64,000 nt of DNA from Clostridia bacterium (GTDB lineage Bacteria > Bacillota > Clostridia > Caldicoprobacterales > Caldicoprobacteraceae): NCBI GenBank assembly GCA_017577715.1, contig PKRC01000003.1:167445-231444 (forward strand). The letters run 5' to 3'. The translations under genes and the position numbers were made by a program. The notes beneath the pieces are model-generated. The model made no database searches, was not told the origin of the DNA, and was given only the letters and a program-made list of their open reading frames with translations. The first letter of the stretch is position 1. Each line of letters begins with the position of its first letter. Positions 8,225 through 16,370 of this stretch are shown piece after piece.

Positions 8225-8584
8225 ATGGATATAAAACTGTTTGATTCAGAGTTAAAAGTCATGGAAGTTTTGTGGCAATATGGCGATACCCCTGCAAAGC
8301 GAATTGCCGAAATTTTAAATAAACAGGTGGGATGGAAGAAGACCACTACTTACACGGTAATCAAAAAATGCATTGAAAAAGGTGTCATTGAACGGCGAGA
8401 GCCTAACTTTGTGTGCCATCCGCTTGTTACCAAAGAACAGGTACGGGAGTTTGAAACCAACGAGCTTATCAATAAAATGTACGGCGGTGCTGCCGATCAG
8501 CTTGTTGCATCTCTCTTAGAGAGTAGAAAATTGACTCCGCAAGAGATTGAGAGGCTTAAGCGGCTGGTAAAAGATTTGGAATGA
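8225..8584 (+). CDS. BlaI/MecI/CopY family repressor
   Basis: 119-aa winged-helix repressor: helix-turn-helix over about residues 10-60 (ELKVMEVLWQYGDTPAKRIA, TTTYTVIKKCIEKGVIER) and a C-terminal dimerisation helix pair from about 80 that, in BlaI, carries the cleavage site. The ATG at 8225 sits six bases after AGGAGG; the frame extends to 8207 without a site. The next gene is an M56 (BlaR1-like) membrane protease, the standard partner that leads to repressor cleavage. The twin operators at its own promoter indicate autorepression, and an identical pair at 10817-10862 indicates a second target. The operators lack the TACA/TGTA core of the well-studied Bla/Mec/CopY sites. Confidence 0.92.
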   Translation: MDIKLFDSELKVMEVLWQYGDTPAKRIAEILNKQVGWKKTTTYTVIKKCIEKGVIERREPNFVCHPLVTKEQVREFETNELINKMYGGAADQLVASLLESRKLTPQEIERLKRLVKDLE

Positions 8585-8638
8585 GGTAGCGGCGGAATGA
8601 GTGGTTTGGCAAAAACAATTTAAATCGAGGTGTTGGGT

Positions 8639-10549
8639 GTGAAGGTCTTGCAAACCAGCCTTTCGGCCGCTGTTCTTATTTTGGCTATTGTGGTAATCCG
8701 CACGCTGGCAATCAATAAGCTGCCCAAAAAAACTTTTCTTATCCTTTGGGATATTGTTTTATGTCGATTGCTTATCCCATTTTCCATTCCACTGCGTATG
8801 AGGGCATATAATGGGCCGGGCAATATTTCTGAGGTATTAGCGCAGGAAGATATTATATGGATTGTCCCCAATACGTCTTTACAGTATAATACCGCCAATA
8901 TTGTGCCTGCAGAGGTGGCTAAAGCGCCATCGACGCCTTCGGTCGTTTCTCCTTTTGTACCCAATTGGTCAGCTTTTGTATTGGTATGGTCAACAGTTGC
9001 AATCATCATGGCAAGCTTTTTTCTGGTGACGCATCTCCGGTGTCTGAAGAAATATAAAACCGCACTTCCGGCACTTCCGGTCAACGGTTATGTTTTCAAC
9101 CGGTGTTTGAGAGAGCATCCGATAAGAAGAACCGTTCAAATTAGGCAGTTGGATACCATTGCGGTTCCGCTGACTTACGGTATATGGAGGCCGGTGATAC
9201 TTCTTCCGAAAATAATAAGCAGCAAAGATGAATGGCGTCTGAAATACATTCTTGCTCATGAGCTGGTACATATCAAACGGTTTGATACGCTGAGAAAATG
9301 GCTGCTTGCGGCAGCATTGTGTATTCATTGGTTTAACCCTCTGGTGTGGGCGATGTATGTGCTTGCCAACCGTGATATTGAGCTGGCATGCGATGAAGCG
9401 GTTGTGCGAGCATTTGGTCAAACCTCAAGGTCGTCATATGCTTTGGCTTTGATCGGTATGGAGGAAGCCAAGATTGGATTGGAGCCGCTGGCCAGCAATT
9501 TCAATAAGAAGGCAATAGAAGAACGGGTCATATCGATTATGAAGACGAAAGAGGCTACCGTTTTCAGTAGGGTGTTGGCGTTCATACTTGTAGCGGTAAT
9601 GATGCTCACCTTTGCCGTTTCTCTAGTAGAAGCCGAGGTGGAGCCAAAGTCGTTGGGGCTGTTTAGAAAAGCATTTGGCGACGATGTGTACAAGTATGCC
9701 GACAGCATCAACGAGATTGCGGAAGAGAGCGCGGCGGTGGTAACTGAGGACTGCACCATCCGCTTACAGAACATTATTTTTACCGACCACAATGTGTATG
9801 CAATCATGGCGGTGGAAGGTGAGCTACCGGAAGATTTCAGCATAAGCGGACGCATTGTGGACCCCGAAGACACCCCGAGGATACCCAGATGGAAGTATAT
9901 GCTGTTTGGCAGCATGGAGGAGATAGGCTATCAGGACGGGGTGCGATATTTCCTTTGTTCAGCTACAATTACAGATTGGCTGTATATCAAGCCGCAGGAT
10001 ATAGATGAAGAGTTTATTAAAGCACATACCAGTCCTGGCTCTGATTACTTGAAATACGAAAGCCTCAAGGATTGCGAGGGCAAGATCCTTGAGCTTACTT
10101 TGAATCTGAATGGAAGCAAATACATCCTTACAACTGTTGTGACCAATGTTTTTACCAAGAATATTGTTTTTTATCCTGAACCGGATTTATACGATGGCTA
10201 TTGCATTGAAGAGATTATGCTTACGCCCTTTGAGCTTAAGATCAGGGGCTGCAGCCGGGAAATAGGTGAACACTCCAAGAGCACGGGTGAGTACAGTAAC
10301 GAATGGATTGAACCCCATATCCGTGCAACGATAGTTTTGGTTGATGGTCAGGAAATCAATCTTGATTATGACGATAGAAGATTGTTTTTTTACCAGCGTC
10401 ATCCCATCAGCGTAATACGCAATTATGACACCAGTACCGGCAAATTCTATCGTAATTGGAGGTTTAGTCGGTGGGAGCTTGATTTGAGCCAGGTAGTTGC
10501 TATCACTGTTAACGGTATAACTTATCGGGTTGACCGACAAGAAGATTAA
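8639..10549 (+). CDS. M56 family metalloprotease, BlaR1-like sensor
   Basis: 636-aa membrane protein. Three hydrophobic segments precede a cytoplasmic zinc-protease domain with HELVH (about residues 207-211) and the downstream glutamate region DIELACDEAV (about 246-255); a further helix near 310-330 leads to an ~300-residue extracytoplasmic domain. This is the BlaR1/MecR1 arrangement: outside sensing, inside proteolysis that relieves a BlaI repressor. The outer domain has no penicillin-binding SxxK pattern where expected, so the ligand is probably not a beta-lactam. GTG at 8639 has GAGGTG seven bases upstream; the frame continues to 8630. It follows the repressor gene by 54 bp. Confidence 0.88.
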   Translation: MKVLQTSLSAAVLILAIVVIRTLAINKLPKKTFLILWDIVLCRLLIPFSIPLRMRAYNGPGNISEVLAQEDIIWIVPNTSLQYNTANIVPAEVAKAPSTPSVVSPFVPNWSAFVLVWSTVAIIMASFFLVTHLRCLKKYKTALPALPVNGYVFNRCLREHPIRRTVQIRQLDTIAVPLTYGIWRPVILLPKIISSKDEWRLKYILAHELVHIKRFDTLRKWLLAAALCIHWFNPLVWAMYVLANRDIELACDEAVVRAFGQTSRSSYALALIGMEEAKIGLEPLASNFNKKAIEERVISIMKTKEATVFSRVLAFILVAVMMLTFAVSLVEAEVEPKSLGLFRKAFGDDVYKYADSINEIAEESAAVVTEDCTIRLQNIIFTDHNVYAIMAVEGELPEDFSISGRIVDPEDTPRIPRWKYMLFGSMEEIGYQDGVRYFLCSATITDWLYIKPQDIDEEFIKAHTSPGSDYLKYESLKDCEGKILELTLNLNGSKYILTTVVTNVFTKNIVFYPEPDLYDGYCIEEIMLTPFELKIRGCSREIGEHSKSTGEYSNEWIEPHIRATIVLVDGQEINLDYDDRRLFFYQRHPISVIRNYDTSTGKFYRNWRFSRWELDLSQVVAITVNGITYRVDRQED

Positions 10550-10631
10550 CAGAAGGCTTCATCCGATTAGACTTTTTTGAGCCTTTGGTTTGCTCACGGA
10601 TATCCAGCCGGTTTTCAGACGATAACTTAAA

Positions 10632-10682
10632 CCGCCATTCATCCTTCGATTTTAATCGGAGATGAATGGCGGAACTTTTTTA
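10632..10682 (+). terminator. rho-independent terminator
   Basis: CCGCCATTCATC (10632-10643) pairs with GATGAATGGCGG (10661-10672), with an inner CGATT/AATCG pairing, followed by a run of seven T residues. It ends the blaI-M56 transcript, so the genes from 11124 need their own promoter, which is present at 10805. Confidence 0.9.
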
Positions 10683-10804
10683 AAATGTAAAATATATGAT
10701 TCATTTAAAGTTCCTTGATGGATCAAATGCAGTGTTGTATAGCATTTGTATATTCAAAATATCATCATAACGCTTGCTTACTTTATGGTAAATCAAATCA
10801 TCTA

Positions 10805-10862
10805 TTGACAACTCTATTCTATTGTGATAGAATGACGCTGTAAATATTCTATTGTGATAGAA
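10805..10862 (+). promoter_or_regulatory. second BlaI-type promoter with two identical operators
   Basis: TTGACA (10805-10810), 17-bp spacer, TAGAAT (10828-10833). Two identical perfect palindromic sites TTCTATTGTGATAGAA lie at 10817-10832 and 10847-10862, 30 bp start to start, in the same register to the -35 box as at 8143. It lies before the deleted M56 paralogue remnant and, beyond that, the lipoprotein-ABC operon at 11124-14673. Confidence 0.85.
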
Positions 10863-10898
10863 TAATATCACGGTTATTTCATTGATATAAAGAGGCAT

Positions 10899-11031
10899 AT
10901 GTCAATGAAACACATACTAACATTAAGCTGTTTGATTTGAAATCAAAAACGGAAAATGGAAGCTTGATCTGAACCGGGTAGCCACTCTCACTTTCAACGG
11001 TAAGACGTATGCGTTGAAGGATGAGAAGTAA
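10899..11031 (+). pseudogene. internally deleted paralogue of the M56 gene (C-terminal remnant)
   Basis: After AAAGAGG an ATG at 10899 opens a 13-codon frame (MSMKHILTLSCLI, stop). In another frame, 10936-11031 encodes FEIKNGKWKLDLNRVATLTF and continues to a stop; its segment WKLDLNRVATLTFNGKTYAL aligns with WELDLSQVVAITVNGITYRV at the end of the intact M56 protein. Nothing lies between, so most of the gene is gone. The promoter with twin operators in front of it is intact. Confidence 0.7.
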
Positions 11032-11123
11032 AAAATTTGCTATTACTTATTTAATTTTAGAGTTTTACAAAAGGCTTAGGGTTTTACACTAGGCTATTGA
11101 TAAATAAAGATAGGAGGATGGCA

Positions 11124-12344
11124 ATGAAGAAAATTATTGCGTTTAAGAAAATCCTTGTACTGCTCATTTGCCTTGCGTCATTGATATCAGCTTCGGCCTG
11201 CGGAAAACAGCAGGTGAATGAAGGACGGCTTGATGAACTGGTTGTGGATTTGCCGGATAATTTTTTCATTGGGTTTGATGCATCAGAAGTCAAATCTGTG
11301 GATTCTGCCAAAGTATATAAAGCGGTGTCCCTGGAGTTTGATGCTGACGAAGTCGCTAAAAAACTGTTGAAGAGAGAAATCGTATCGACTAAAGTGTATG
11401 CTCAAGGACCGTGGTTTGAGACTGGCGATAATGAATTGAAGGAATATCTCACCGTTTATGACGGAGGCAAAAGCTTTGGGGTTGATTCCGGAGTTGTAGG
11501 CGGTCTTACTTATTCAATGGATGTAAATGGGGAGTCGCTGAGCGCCAAGCTGTCGAAGTTGATATCGAATGAACCGGGGCCGCCAGATAGCATTGCACAG
11601 GAATGGGGTTATAACCTGAAAAGTGATTATGCATCCTTTGCAGACCTTTCTTTTATGAGCTACAAAGATGCCTTGGCAGAAGTGAAGAAGCTTTTGTGCG
11701 ATACCTTGGGATTTCCCGAGCTTGAGGTTGCGGAAGCCTATTCGATGGATTTGGAAACCATGCTGGAACACTATGAGCTTTACCTTGAGTCATGGAGCCA
11801 CTTTGGCGGCGATAAAGAAGAAATAACCTTAACCAAGGATGACGAGTGTTATGTGTTCTTCTTCCGGCAGGTGATAGATGATATCCCTGTGATAAATGTT
11901 ATATGGCAAGGCGGGAGATTAGCAAATTCGGCTGCAGGGGATTCTGATTCGGCCATTAGGATTGCTGCTGGAAACCCTATGCCATGCACTAGTATAAGCG
12001 TGTGTTATGATAGGAATGGTGTGAGGGATATACGTGCTCATGGCCTATACAAGATTGTGGAGAGCAGAGAGGATAAACCGCTCGTCAGCGCTGCAAAGGC
12101 TTTGCAGGTAGTGATAGACGATTACTCGGAGATTTTGCTGGCAAGTGAAACAATTGTGGAATCAATGGAACTGTGCTATGTGGGAATTCCTTCGGCAGAC
12201 GGCTATCAACTTATTCCCGCGTGGGTCTTTTGCATCGCCAAAGCGAATAAATGGTCGAGTCCGGCGGACGGCAGGGTGACCCCCGTATATTCCTATGAAT
12301 ATTACGTAGTAGACGCCATAACTGGCGAGAAGCTCAGCTCCTGA
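11124..12344 (+). CDS. secreted lipoprotein, function unknown
   Basis: 406-aa protein with a lipoprotein signal peptide: basic start MKKIIAFKK, hydrophobic core, and lipobox ASAC placing the acylated Cys near residue 25. The mature part is acidic and two-domain in look, with the C-terminal end (IPAWVFCIAKANKW, YYVVDAITGEKLSS) reminiscent of YycH/PepSY-type ligand domains, though I cannot confirm a family. ATG at 11124 is six bases after AGGAGG; ATG at 11118 is too close. It is the first intact gene after the BlaI-type promoter and precedes two permeases and an ATPase, suggesting an outer-face component or immunity protein of the same transporter. That role is inference. Confidence 0.7.
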   Translation: MKKIIAFKKILVLLICLASLISASACGKQQVNEGRLDELVVDLPDNFFIGFDASEVKSVDSAKVYKAVSLEFDADEVAKKLLKREIVSTKVYAQGPWFETGDNELKEYLTVYDGGKSFGVDSGVVGGLTYSMDVNGESLSAKLSKLISNEPGPPDSIAQEWGYNLKSDYASFADLSFMSYKDALAEVKKLLCDTLGFPELEVAEAYSMDLETMLEHYELYLESWSHFGGDKEEITLTKDDECYVFFFRQVIDDIPVINVIWQGGRLANSAAGDSDSAIRIAAGNPMPCTSISVCYDRNGVRDIRAHGLYKIVESREDKPLVSAAKALQVVIDDYSEILLASETIVESMELCYVGIPSADGYQLIPAWVFCIAKANKWSSPADGRVTPVYSYEYYVVDAITGEKLSS

Positions 12345-12373
12345 TTGGGCTGCTTTTAGCGGGGTGATGGACT

Positions 12374-13141
12374 GTGAAACTGTTTTTTTCCCTTTTGGCC
12401 GTCAATGTACGCCGGGCAGTATTTTCTCCGCGTTTTCTTCTCAGCGCCTGCAGTGTTACCTTGGTCATGTTCTTGACGGGTTTGGGCCTGCTGAGCAATG
12501 CTCATGACGTGATATATCTCTGCGGGCTGAGCAGCGGAAGTGAAAACCTGATGCTGATTGTGGGCATATTGCCTCTGTTTCCCTTTGCCACTACTTTTGC
12601 CACCGAATGGGAAGAGCGCGCTACTGCGTTCTGGATGATACGCACAGGGATATGGAACTACGCGGTGTCCAAGGTATTGGTGAGCGCATTGTCCGGCTTT
12701 TTGACTACAGCCGTAGGTATCATTCTTTTTGTGCTGATTGCATTAACCAGGTTTCCTCTATTCACGAAGGTCTCTACCGGTGATGCTTATTCGGTTCTAC
12801 TGGATGCAGGGAAGCCGGTGCAATACCTGTGCTACTATATTGCGCATATCTCCCTTTCTTCGGTGCTGTTTGCCGTGGCGGCAGTGTGGATATCTACATA
12901 TATCCCAAATAAATATGCAGCGGTGGCCGGTCCACTGGTGTTGTATTTTGTGGCTCATCGTTTTACTGCGACGCTGAATATCCCGCAATACCTGAAAGTA
13001 GGCACAATTGTGGGATGGGTATATGGTATAGGCACTCCTCAAAAAACGCTGCTGTTGAAACTTGGTATTGTCGTAGTCTTATGTTTACTGATGGGATATG
13101 GCGCCGTAAGGCGTATAAGAAGGAGGGTATTTCGTGACTGA
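12374..13141 (+). CDS. ABC transporter permease-like membrane protein
   Basis: 255-aa integral membrane protein with about six hydrophobic segments (residues 15-38, 55-75, 95-125, 145-170, 178-200, 222-243) and a motif FATEWEERATAFWMIRTG in the first cytoplasmic loop, similar to the TEW/E-x-R region of clostridial ABC-2 permeases. GTG start at 12374 is preceded by GGGGTGATG. It overlaps the next permease gene by 8 bp and that one is followed directly by an ABC ATPase, so these three probably form one exporter. No substrate can be read from the sequence. Confidence 0.7.
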   Translation: MKLFFSLLAVNVRRAVFSPRFLLSACSVTLVMFLTGLGLLSNAHDVIYLCGLSSGSENLMLIVGILPLFPFATTFATEWEERATAFWMIRTGIWNYAVSKVLVSALSGFLTTAVGIILFVLIALTRFPLFTKVSTGDAYSVLLDAGKPVQYLCYYIAHISLSSVLFAVAAVWISTYIPNKYAAVAGPLVLYFVAHRFTATLNIPQYLKVGTIVGWVYGIGTPQKTLLLKLGIVVVLCLLMGYGAVRRIRRRVFRD

Positions 13142-14030
13142 CCTGAAAACAATACTGCTGTGTGCGCTGGTGAATTTCCGCAAGTGGACGGTAAATCCCC
13201 GTATTTACACCCTTGCCGCTGTAACAATCGGTTTTCTGGCGTGGCACTCGGCGGGGCTATCGGAGCTATCGGCCGCTGTGGGCATTGCCGTTACACCGTG
13301 GGTTTTTCCAAATTTGATTACAACATCGGCTATGATAGCGGTTTATTGCTGCTTTATAATGCTGTTTTTCTGCGATGCGCCGTTTGCGGACAGCCATACG
13401 CCCTTTCTTATTATCCGTACCGGCCGGCGCAACTGGGTGATAGGCCAACTTCTGTATATCATACTGGCGGCTTTTGTCTATACGGTGTTCTTTTTAATCG
13501 TGTCGGTTGTGGTACTGATACCCAACGTGCAGTGGGACACTGACTGGGGGAAGGTTTTAAAGACAATTGCCGCAAACCCGAGCATTGCGAATGATTACGG
13601 CATCAAATTGACAATCTTTGTGCACCCACTGATCATAACCATGTTTTCGCCGATTGAAGCGACGCTCATCAGCTTTGGGCTCTTCTGGCTGACATCTGTG
13701 TTCATAGGTGTACTCATATTCTGCGGTAATGTGGTGATAGGGAGGATGGGCGGCCTTGTGATGGCAGGTGCGTTTCTGTGCATCTCATTTTTTACGGCCT
13801 ACCTTGGTCCGCTGACGCTGGGAGGATATTGGGTACGCTACTTGTCGCCCATCAGCTGGTGCACCATGTACTCTTTGGACTGGGGCGGAAGAGGTGAATG
13901 GGGTGGAATGGGTGAGTTGGTTTCGCCATCTTATGCAGTGATTTCATTGCTGGTGGCCATCCTGTTTATGAGCATAGTTTCGATAAAGGTGTTTTGCAGA
14001 AAGGATCTAAACATACAGAAACGGAGGTAA
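13134..14030 (+). CDS. ABC transporter permease-like membrane protein
   Basis: 298-aa integral membrane protein with about six to seven hydrophobic segments and a loop FADSHTPFLIIRTGRRNW that parallels the EERATAFWMIRTG loop of the upstream gene, so the two are probably distant paralogues forming a heterodimeric membrane domain. The GTG at 13134 follows AAGGAGGG at seven bases and lies inside the end of the upstream gene. The ATPase gene begins four bases after its stop. Context indicates an ABC exporter under BlaI-type control. Confidence 0.7.
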   Translation: MTDLKTILLCALVNFRKWTVNPRIYTLAAVTIGFLAWHSAGLSELSAAVGIAVTPWVFPNLITTSAMIAVYCCFIMLFFCDAPFADSHTPFLIIRTGRRNWVIGQLLYIILAAFVYTVFFLIVSVVVLIPNVQWDTDWGKVLKTIAANPSIANDYGIKLTIFVHPLIITMFSPIEATLISFGLFWLTSVFIGVLIFCGNVVIGRMGGLVMAGAFLCISFFTAYLGPLTLGGYWVRYLSPISWCTMYSLDWGGRGEWGGMGELVSPSYAVISLLVAILFMSIVSIKVFCRKDLNIQKRR

Positions 14031-14034
14031 TAAA

Positions 14035-14673
14035 ATGGCGGAGTATATGGTAGAAGTTTTGGATGCCGTGAAAAAATTCAAAGAAACGGTTGCGCTGAAT
14101 CATGTGACGGTCAAATTTGAAACCGGCAAGATCCACGGGATAATCGGGCGCAACGGTTCGGGGAAGACCGTCCTTTTCAAATGCATCTGCGGATTTATGC
14201 AGTTAACTTCTGGCAGCATTTTGATAGACGGCCGTCCGGTAAAGCCAGGTACAGCCCAGGAAATTGGAGTTATTGTTGAGGACCCAGGTTTCATAGGTTC
14301 CCTGAGCGGATACAAAAACCTTAAACTGCTAGCATCCATACGGCGGAAGATATCGGATGACGAGATTCGCAAAGCGCTTGTGCGCGTGGGGCTTGATCCC
14401 AACCTCAAGAAGCACGTCAGCAAATATTCTTTGGGAATGAGGCATAGGCTTGGAATTGCACAGGCCATAATGGAAAAGCCAAAGCTGTTGATACTGGACG
14501 AGCCTATGAACGGCCTTGATAAGCAGGGCGTTTTAGAGATTCGCGAGGTACTCAAAGAATTAAACAGGGAAGGAGCTACCATTATATTGTCATCCCATTA
14601 TGCCGAGGACATAGAGGCGCTTTGCGATACCGTTTATGAGATGGATGCCGGCGTTTTGACGCGAATTGGTTGA
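14035..14673 (+). CDS. ABC transporter ATP-binding protein
   Basis: 212-aa nucleotide-binding subunit: Walker A GRNGSGKT at about residues 38-45, signature YSLGMRHRLGIA near 127-138, Walker B LLILDEPMNGLD near 147-158 and switch His in ILSSHYAED near 184-192. The signature lacks the usual SGGQ (it reads SLGM), as in BcrA/NatA-type exporter ATPases, which use LSxGMKxRL. ACGGAGG precedes the ATG. It follows the two permease genes by four bases and completes the lipoprotein-permease-permease-ATPase operon. Confidence 0.88.
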   Translation: MAEYMVEVLDAVKKFKETVALNHVTVKFETGKIHGIIGRNGSGKTVLFKCICGFMQLTSGSILIDGRPVKPGTAQEIGVIVEDPGFIGSLSGYKNLKLLASIRRKISDDEIRKALVRVGLDPNLKKHVSKYSLGMRHRLGIAQAIMEKPKLLILDEPMNGLDKQGVLEIREVLKELNREGATIILSSHYAEDIEALCDTVYEMDAGVLTRIG

Positions 14674-14742
14674 TGCGTAAAGGAAATGACTTTTTGAGAT
14701 CTGGATATGTCTATTTTGCGTAGTGCTATAAAGGGAAGGCAT

Positions 14743-15016
14743 ATGCGTTATTTTTTACTTTGCAGCCTACTATTGTGCACAATGCTGTCCGCCTGCAGCG
14801 CAGCCTCTACATCGCCAAACGGTGTATCGGATTCATTGCCTAAGATGAGCGAGCATGTGCAGTTCCTATTTTCCATTAGTAGAATTTATGCCAAATTTGC
14901 ATTATAATATTATCAGATAACATTATGGTGATGGGTATTTAATCGGTAGCCACACCAAAGAGTCAATAGGAAGCTTGTATAGAAGCAGCGTTGCTCCGGC
15001 TTACCGTTTTCTATAA
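14743..15016 (+). pseudogene. decayed lipoprotein gene
   Basis: An ATG at 14743 with GGGAAGG upstream encodes a lipoprotein signal (MRYFLLCSLLLCTMLSACS, lipobox LSAC) and then drifts to a stop at 14907. A second frame continues from about 14888 with MPNLHYNIIR, a TAA, then HYGDGYLIGSHTKESIGSLY and on to a stop at 15014-15016. The two pieces look like the ends of one gene joined out of frame. The identity of the mature protein is not recognisable. It follows the ABC operon and may have belonged to it. Confidence 0.5.
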
Positions 15017-15066
15017 TTCCTGGCTTTGCTGTTTTTCAAGATCGGCTATGCTGCTTAAATGTAGAG

Positions 15067-15945
15067 TTGGTTATGTGCCAATGGATGGGGTGGTTTGCCG
15101 TGTTCAGGTTGTTTTTTGCTGGTAAGGATGACCCGCTGCTTTTGCAAAACGGCCCCTATAGGCCTTTTACTGTTTCTCATATCTCGGCAATGCTGTTGCT
15201 GTTTATTCTGATTTATATAGCCGTTGCTCATGTTAAGTATAAGGAATACCGTTTGCGGTTTTTATGGTCTGTTTGGGCTTATGTCTTTTTAGTCTTTCTC
15301 AATGTTTGCAGGTTTGTATGGGATGTATATACGGGGATTTTTGACATAAAAGAAGATTTACCCCTTCAGCTTTGCGGCATACAGATGTTTGCCATTCCGC
15401 TGGCCCTTTTTCTGCAGCGCAAGGAAGATAAAATGCCTGGTCATTTCGATGTTTCCGGCGCTGCTGAAGCTTCAAAGTGGGTGTGGAAGATAGGGGAATA
15501 TATATGTGAGTTTGTTTATGCGTATGGGACGGTGGGGGCTATTTTGGCCCTAATAATTCCCCTTCCCACCCTTCAACAATATCCGGTGTTCCATTTTCGG
15601 AGCTTTCAAAGCCTGCTTTATCACGCAGTTATGGGGTTTATCGCATTTATGCTTCCCTATTTGAACTATAGACCCGATATAGGAAATGTGAAGAAGGCAT
15701 ATTGCGTTCTTATGATATGTGCGCTGTTTACCGGAATGGTGAATATGCTTATAGGCAGCAACTATCTGTATACCGCTTATCTTCCTATTAAATTTGATCT
15801 GCTGCCATGGCCGAAATACCTGCCGTTTTTGTTTGCCTTTGCTCTGTTTGTGGGGCGCTTGCCTTACTATGCCTACGCCTTTTTCCACAGGACGCATTCG
15901 GAGAGCGTAATGGATATGCTGCGTCAAGGCAGGTCAGGCTTTTGA
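15067..15945 (+). CDS. YwaF-like integral membrane protein (TIGR02206 type)
   Basis: 292-aa polytopic membrane protein with about seven helices and the features of the YwaF/TIGR02206 family: the early FTVSHISAMLLLF helix, a conserved CGIQMFAIPLAL segment after an LPLQLC turn near residues 100-115, and YLPIKFDLLPWPKYLPF near the C-terminus. The frame opens at TTG 15067; ATG 15073 is an alternative and neither has a strong ribosome binding site. The biochemical function of the family is unknown. It lies on its own, before the tRNA gene, with no terminator seen in the 31 bp separating it from the tRNA promoter. Confidence 0.75.
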   Translation: MVMCQWMGWFAVFRLFFAGKDDPLLLQNGPYRPFTVSHISAMLLLFILIYIAVAHVKYKEYRLRFLWSVWAYVFLVFLNVCRFVWDVYTGIFDIKEDLPLQLCGIQMFAIPLALFLQRKEDKMPGHFDVSGAAEASKWVWKIGEYICEFVYAYGTVGAILALIIPLPTLQQYPVFHFRSFQSLLYHAVMGFIAFMLPYLNYRPDIGNVKKAYCVLMICALFTGMVNMLIGSNYLYTAYLPIKFDLLPWPKYLPFLFAFALFVGRLPYYAYAFFHRTHSESVMDMLRQGRSGF

Positions 15946-15976
15946 ACAGCTTGAGGTGCCGATGTGGATTTTTCTA

Positions 15977-16006
15977 TTGACAAATGCAGAGTTTCGGGTA
16001 TATAAT
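15977..16006 (+). promoter_or_regulatory. tRNA-Val promoter
   Basis: TTGACA (15977-15982) and a perfect TATAAT (16001-16006) with an 18-bp spacer, 20 bp before the first base of the tRNA. Confidence 0.85.
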
Positions 16007-16026
16007 AACAATAGCTGAATAGGGAC

Positions 16027-16102
16027 GGGATCTTAGCTCAGCTGGGAGAGCGCCACACTCACATTGTGGAGGTCACTGGTTCGAGTCCAGTAGGTCCCAC
16101 CA
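16027..16102 (+). tRNA. tRNA-Val (anticodon CAC)
   Basis: 76 nt with encoded CCA. The acceptor stem GGGATCT/AGGTCCC pairs over 7 bp with one T-G, the D arm is TAGCTCAGCTGGGAGAGC, the anticodon stem CCACA/TGTGG holds the loop CTCACAT with anticodon CAC reading GUG, and the T arm is ACTGG-TTCGAGT-CCAGT. It is a single-gene unit with its own promoter and terminator. CAC is the minor valine anticodon and usually accompanies a TAC isoacceptor elsewhere. Confidence 0.95.
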
Positions 16103-16114
16103 ATTAAGTCTACA

Positions 16115-16143
16115 CCTTCGGTTTTGGCCGAAGGTTTTTTATT
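16115..16143 (+). terminator. tRNA-Val terminator
   Basis: CCTTCGG (16115-16121) pairs with CCGAAGG (16128-16134), followed by six T residues and ATTTT. It starts 12 bp after the CCA end. Confidence 0.92.
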
Positions 16144-16370
16144 TTGTACGGCTCCTATGTATTGGTGGTGGCTCTAGGGACTTGCTATGAAGGAATTTAT
16201 GGATGCTTTTCCTATGACAGCGGTAGTAGTTTCAGCAAGCCCAAGCTAGAAGTTAACAACCTCATTCTTATTCTCACGCAGCTGTTCATAGGAAAAACTG
16301 ATATATCCACTGTTAAAAAAGATTTTTTTGTTAACAAAAGAAAAGAGCCTTTACGGCCCTTTGGCATGCA

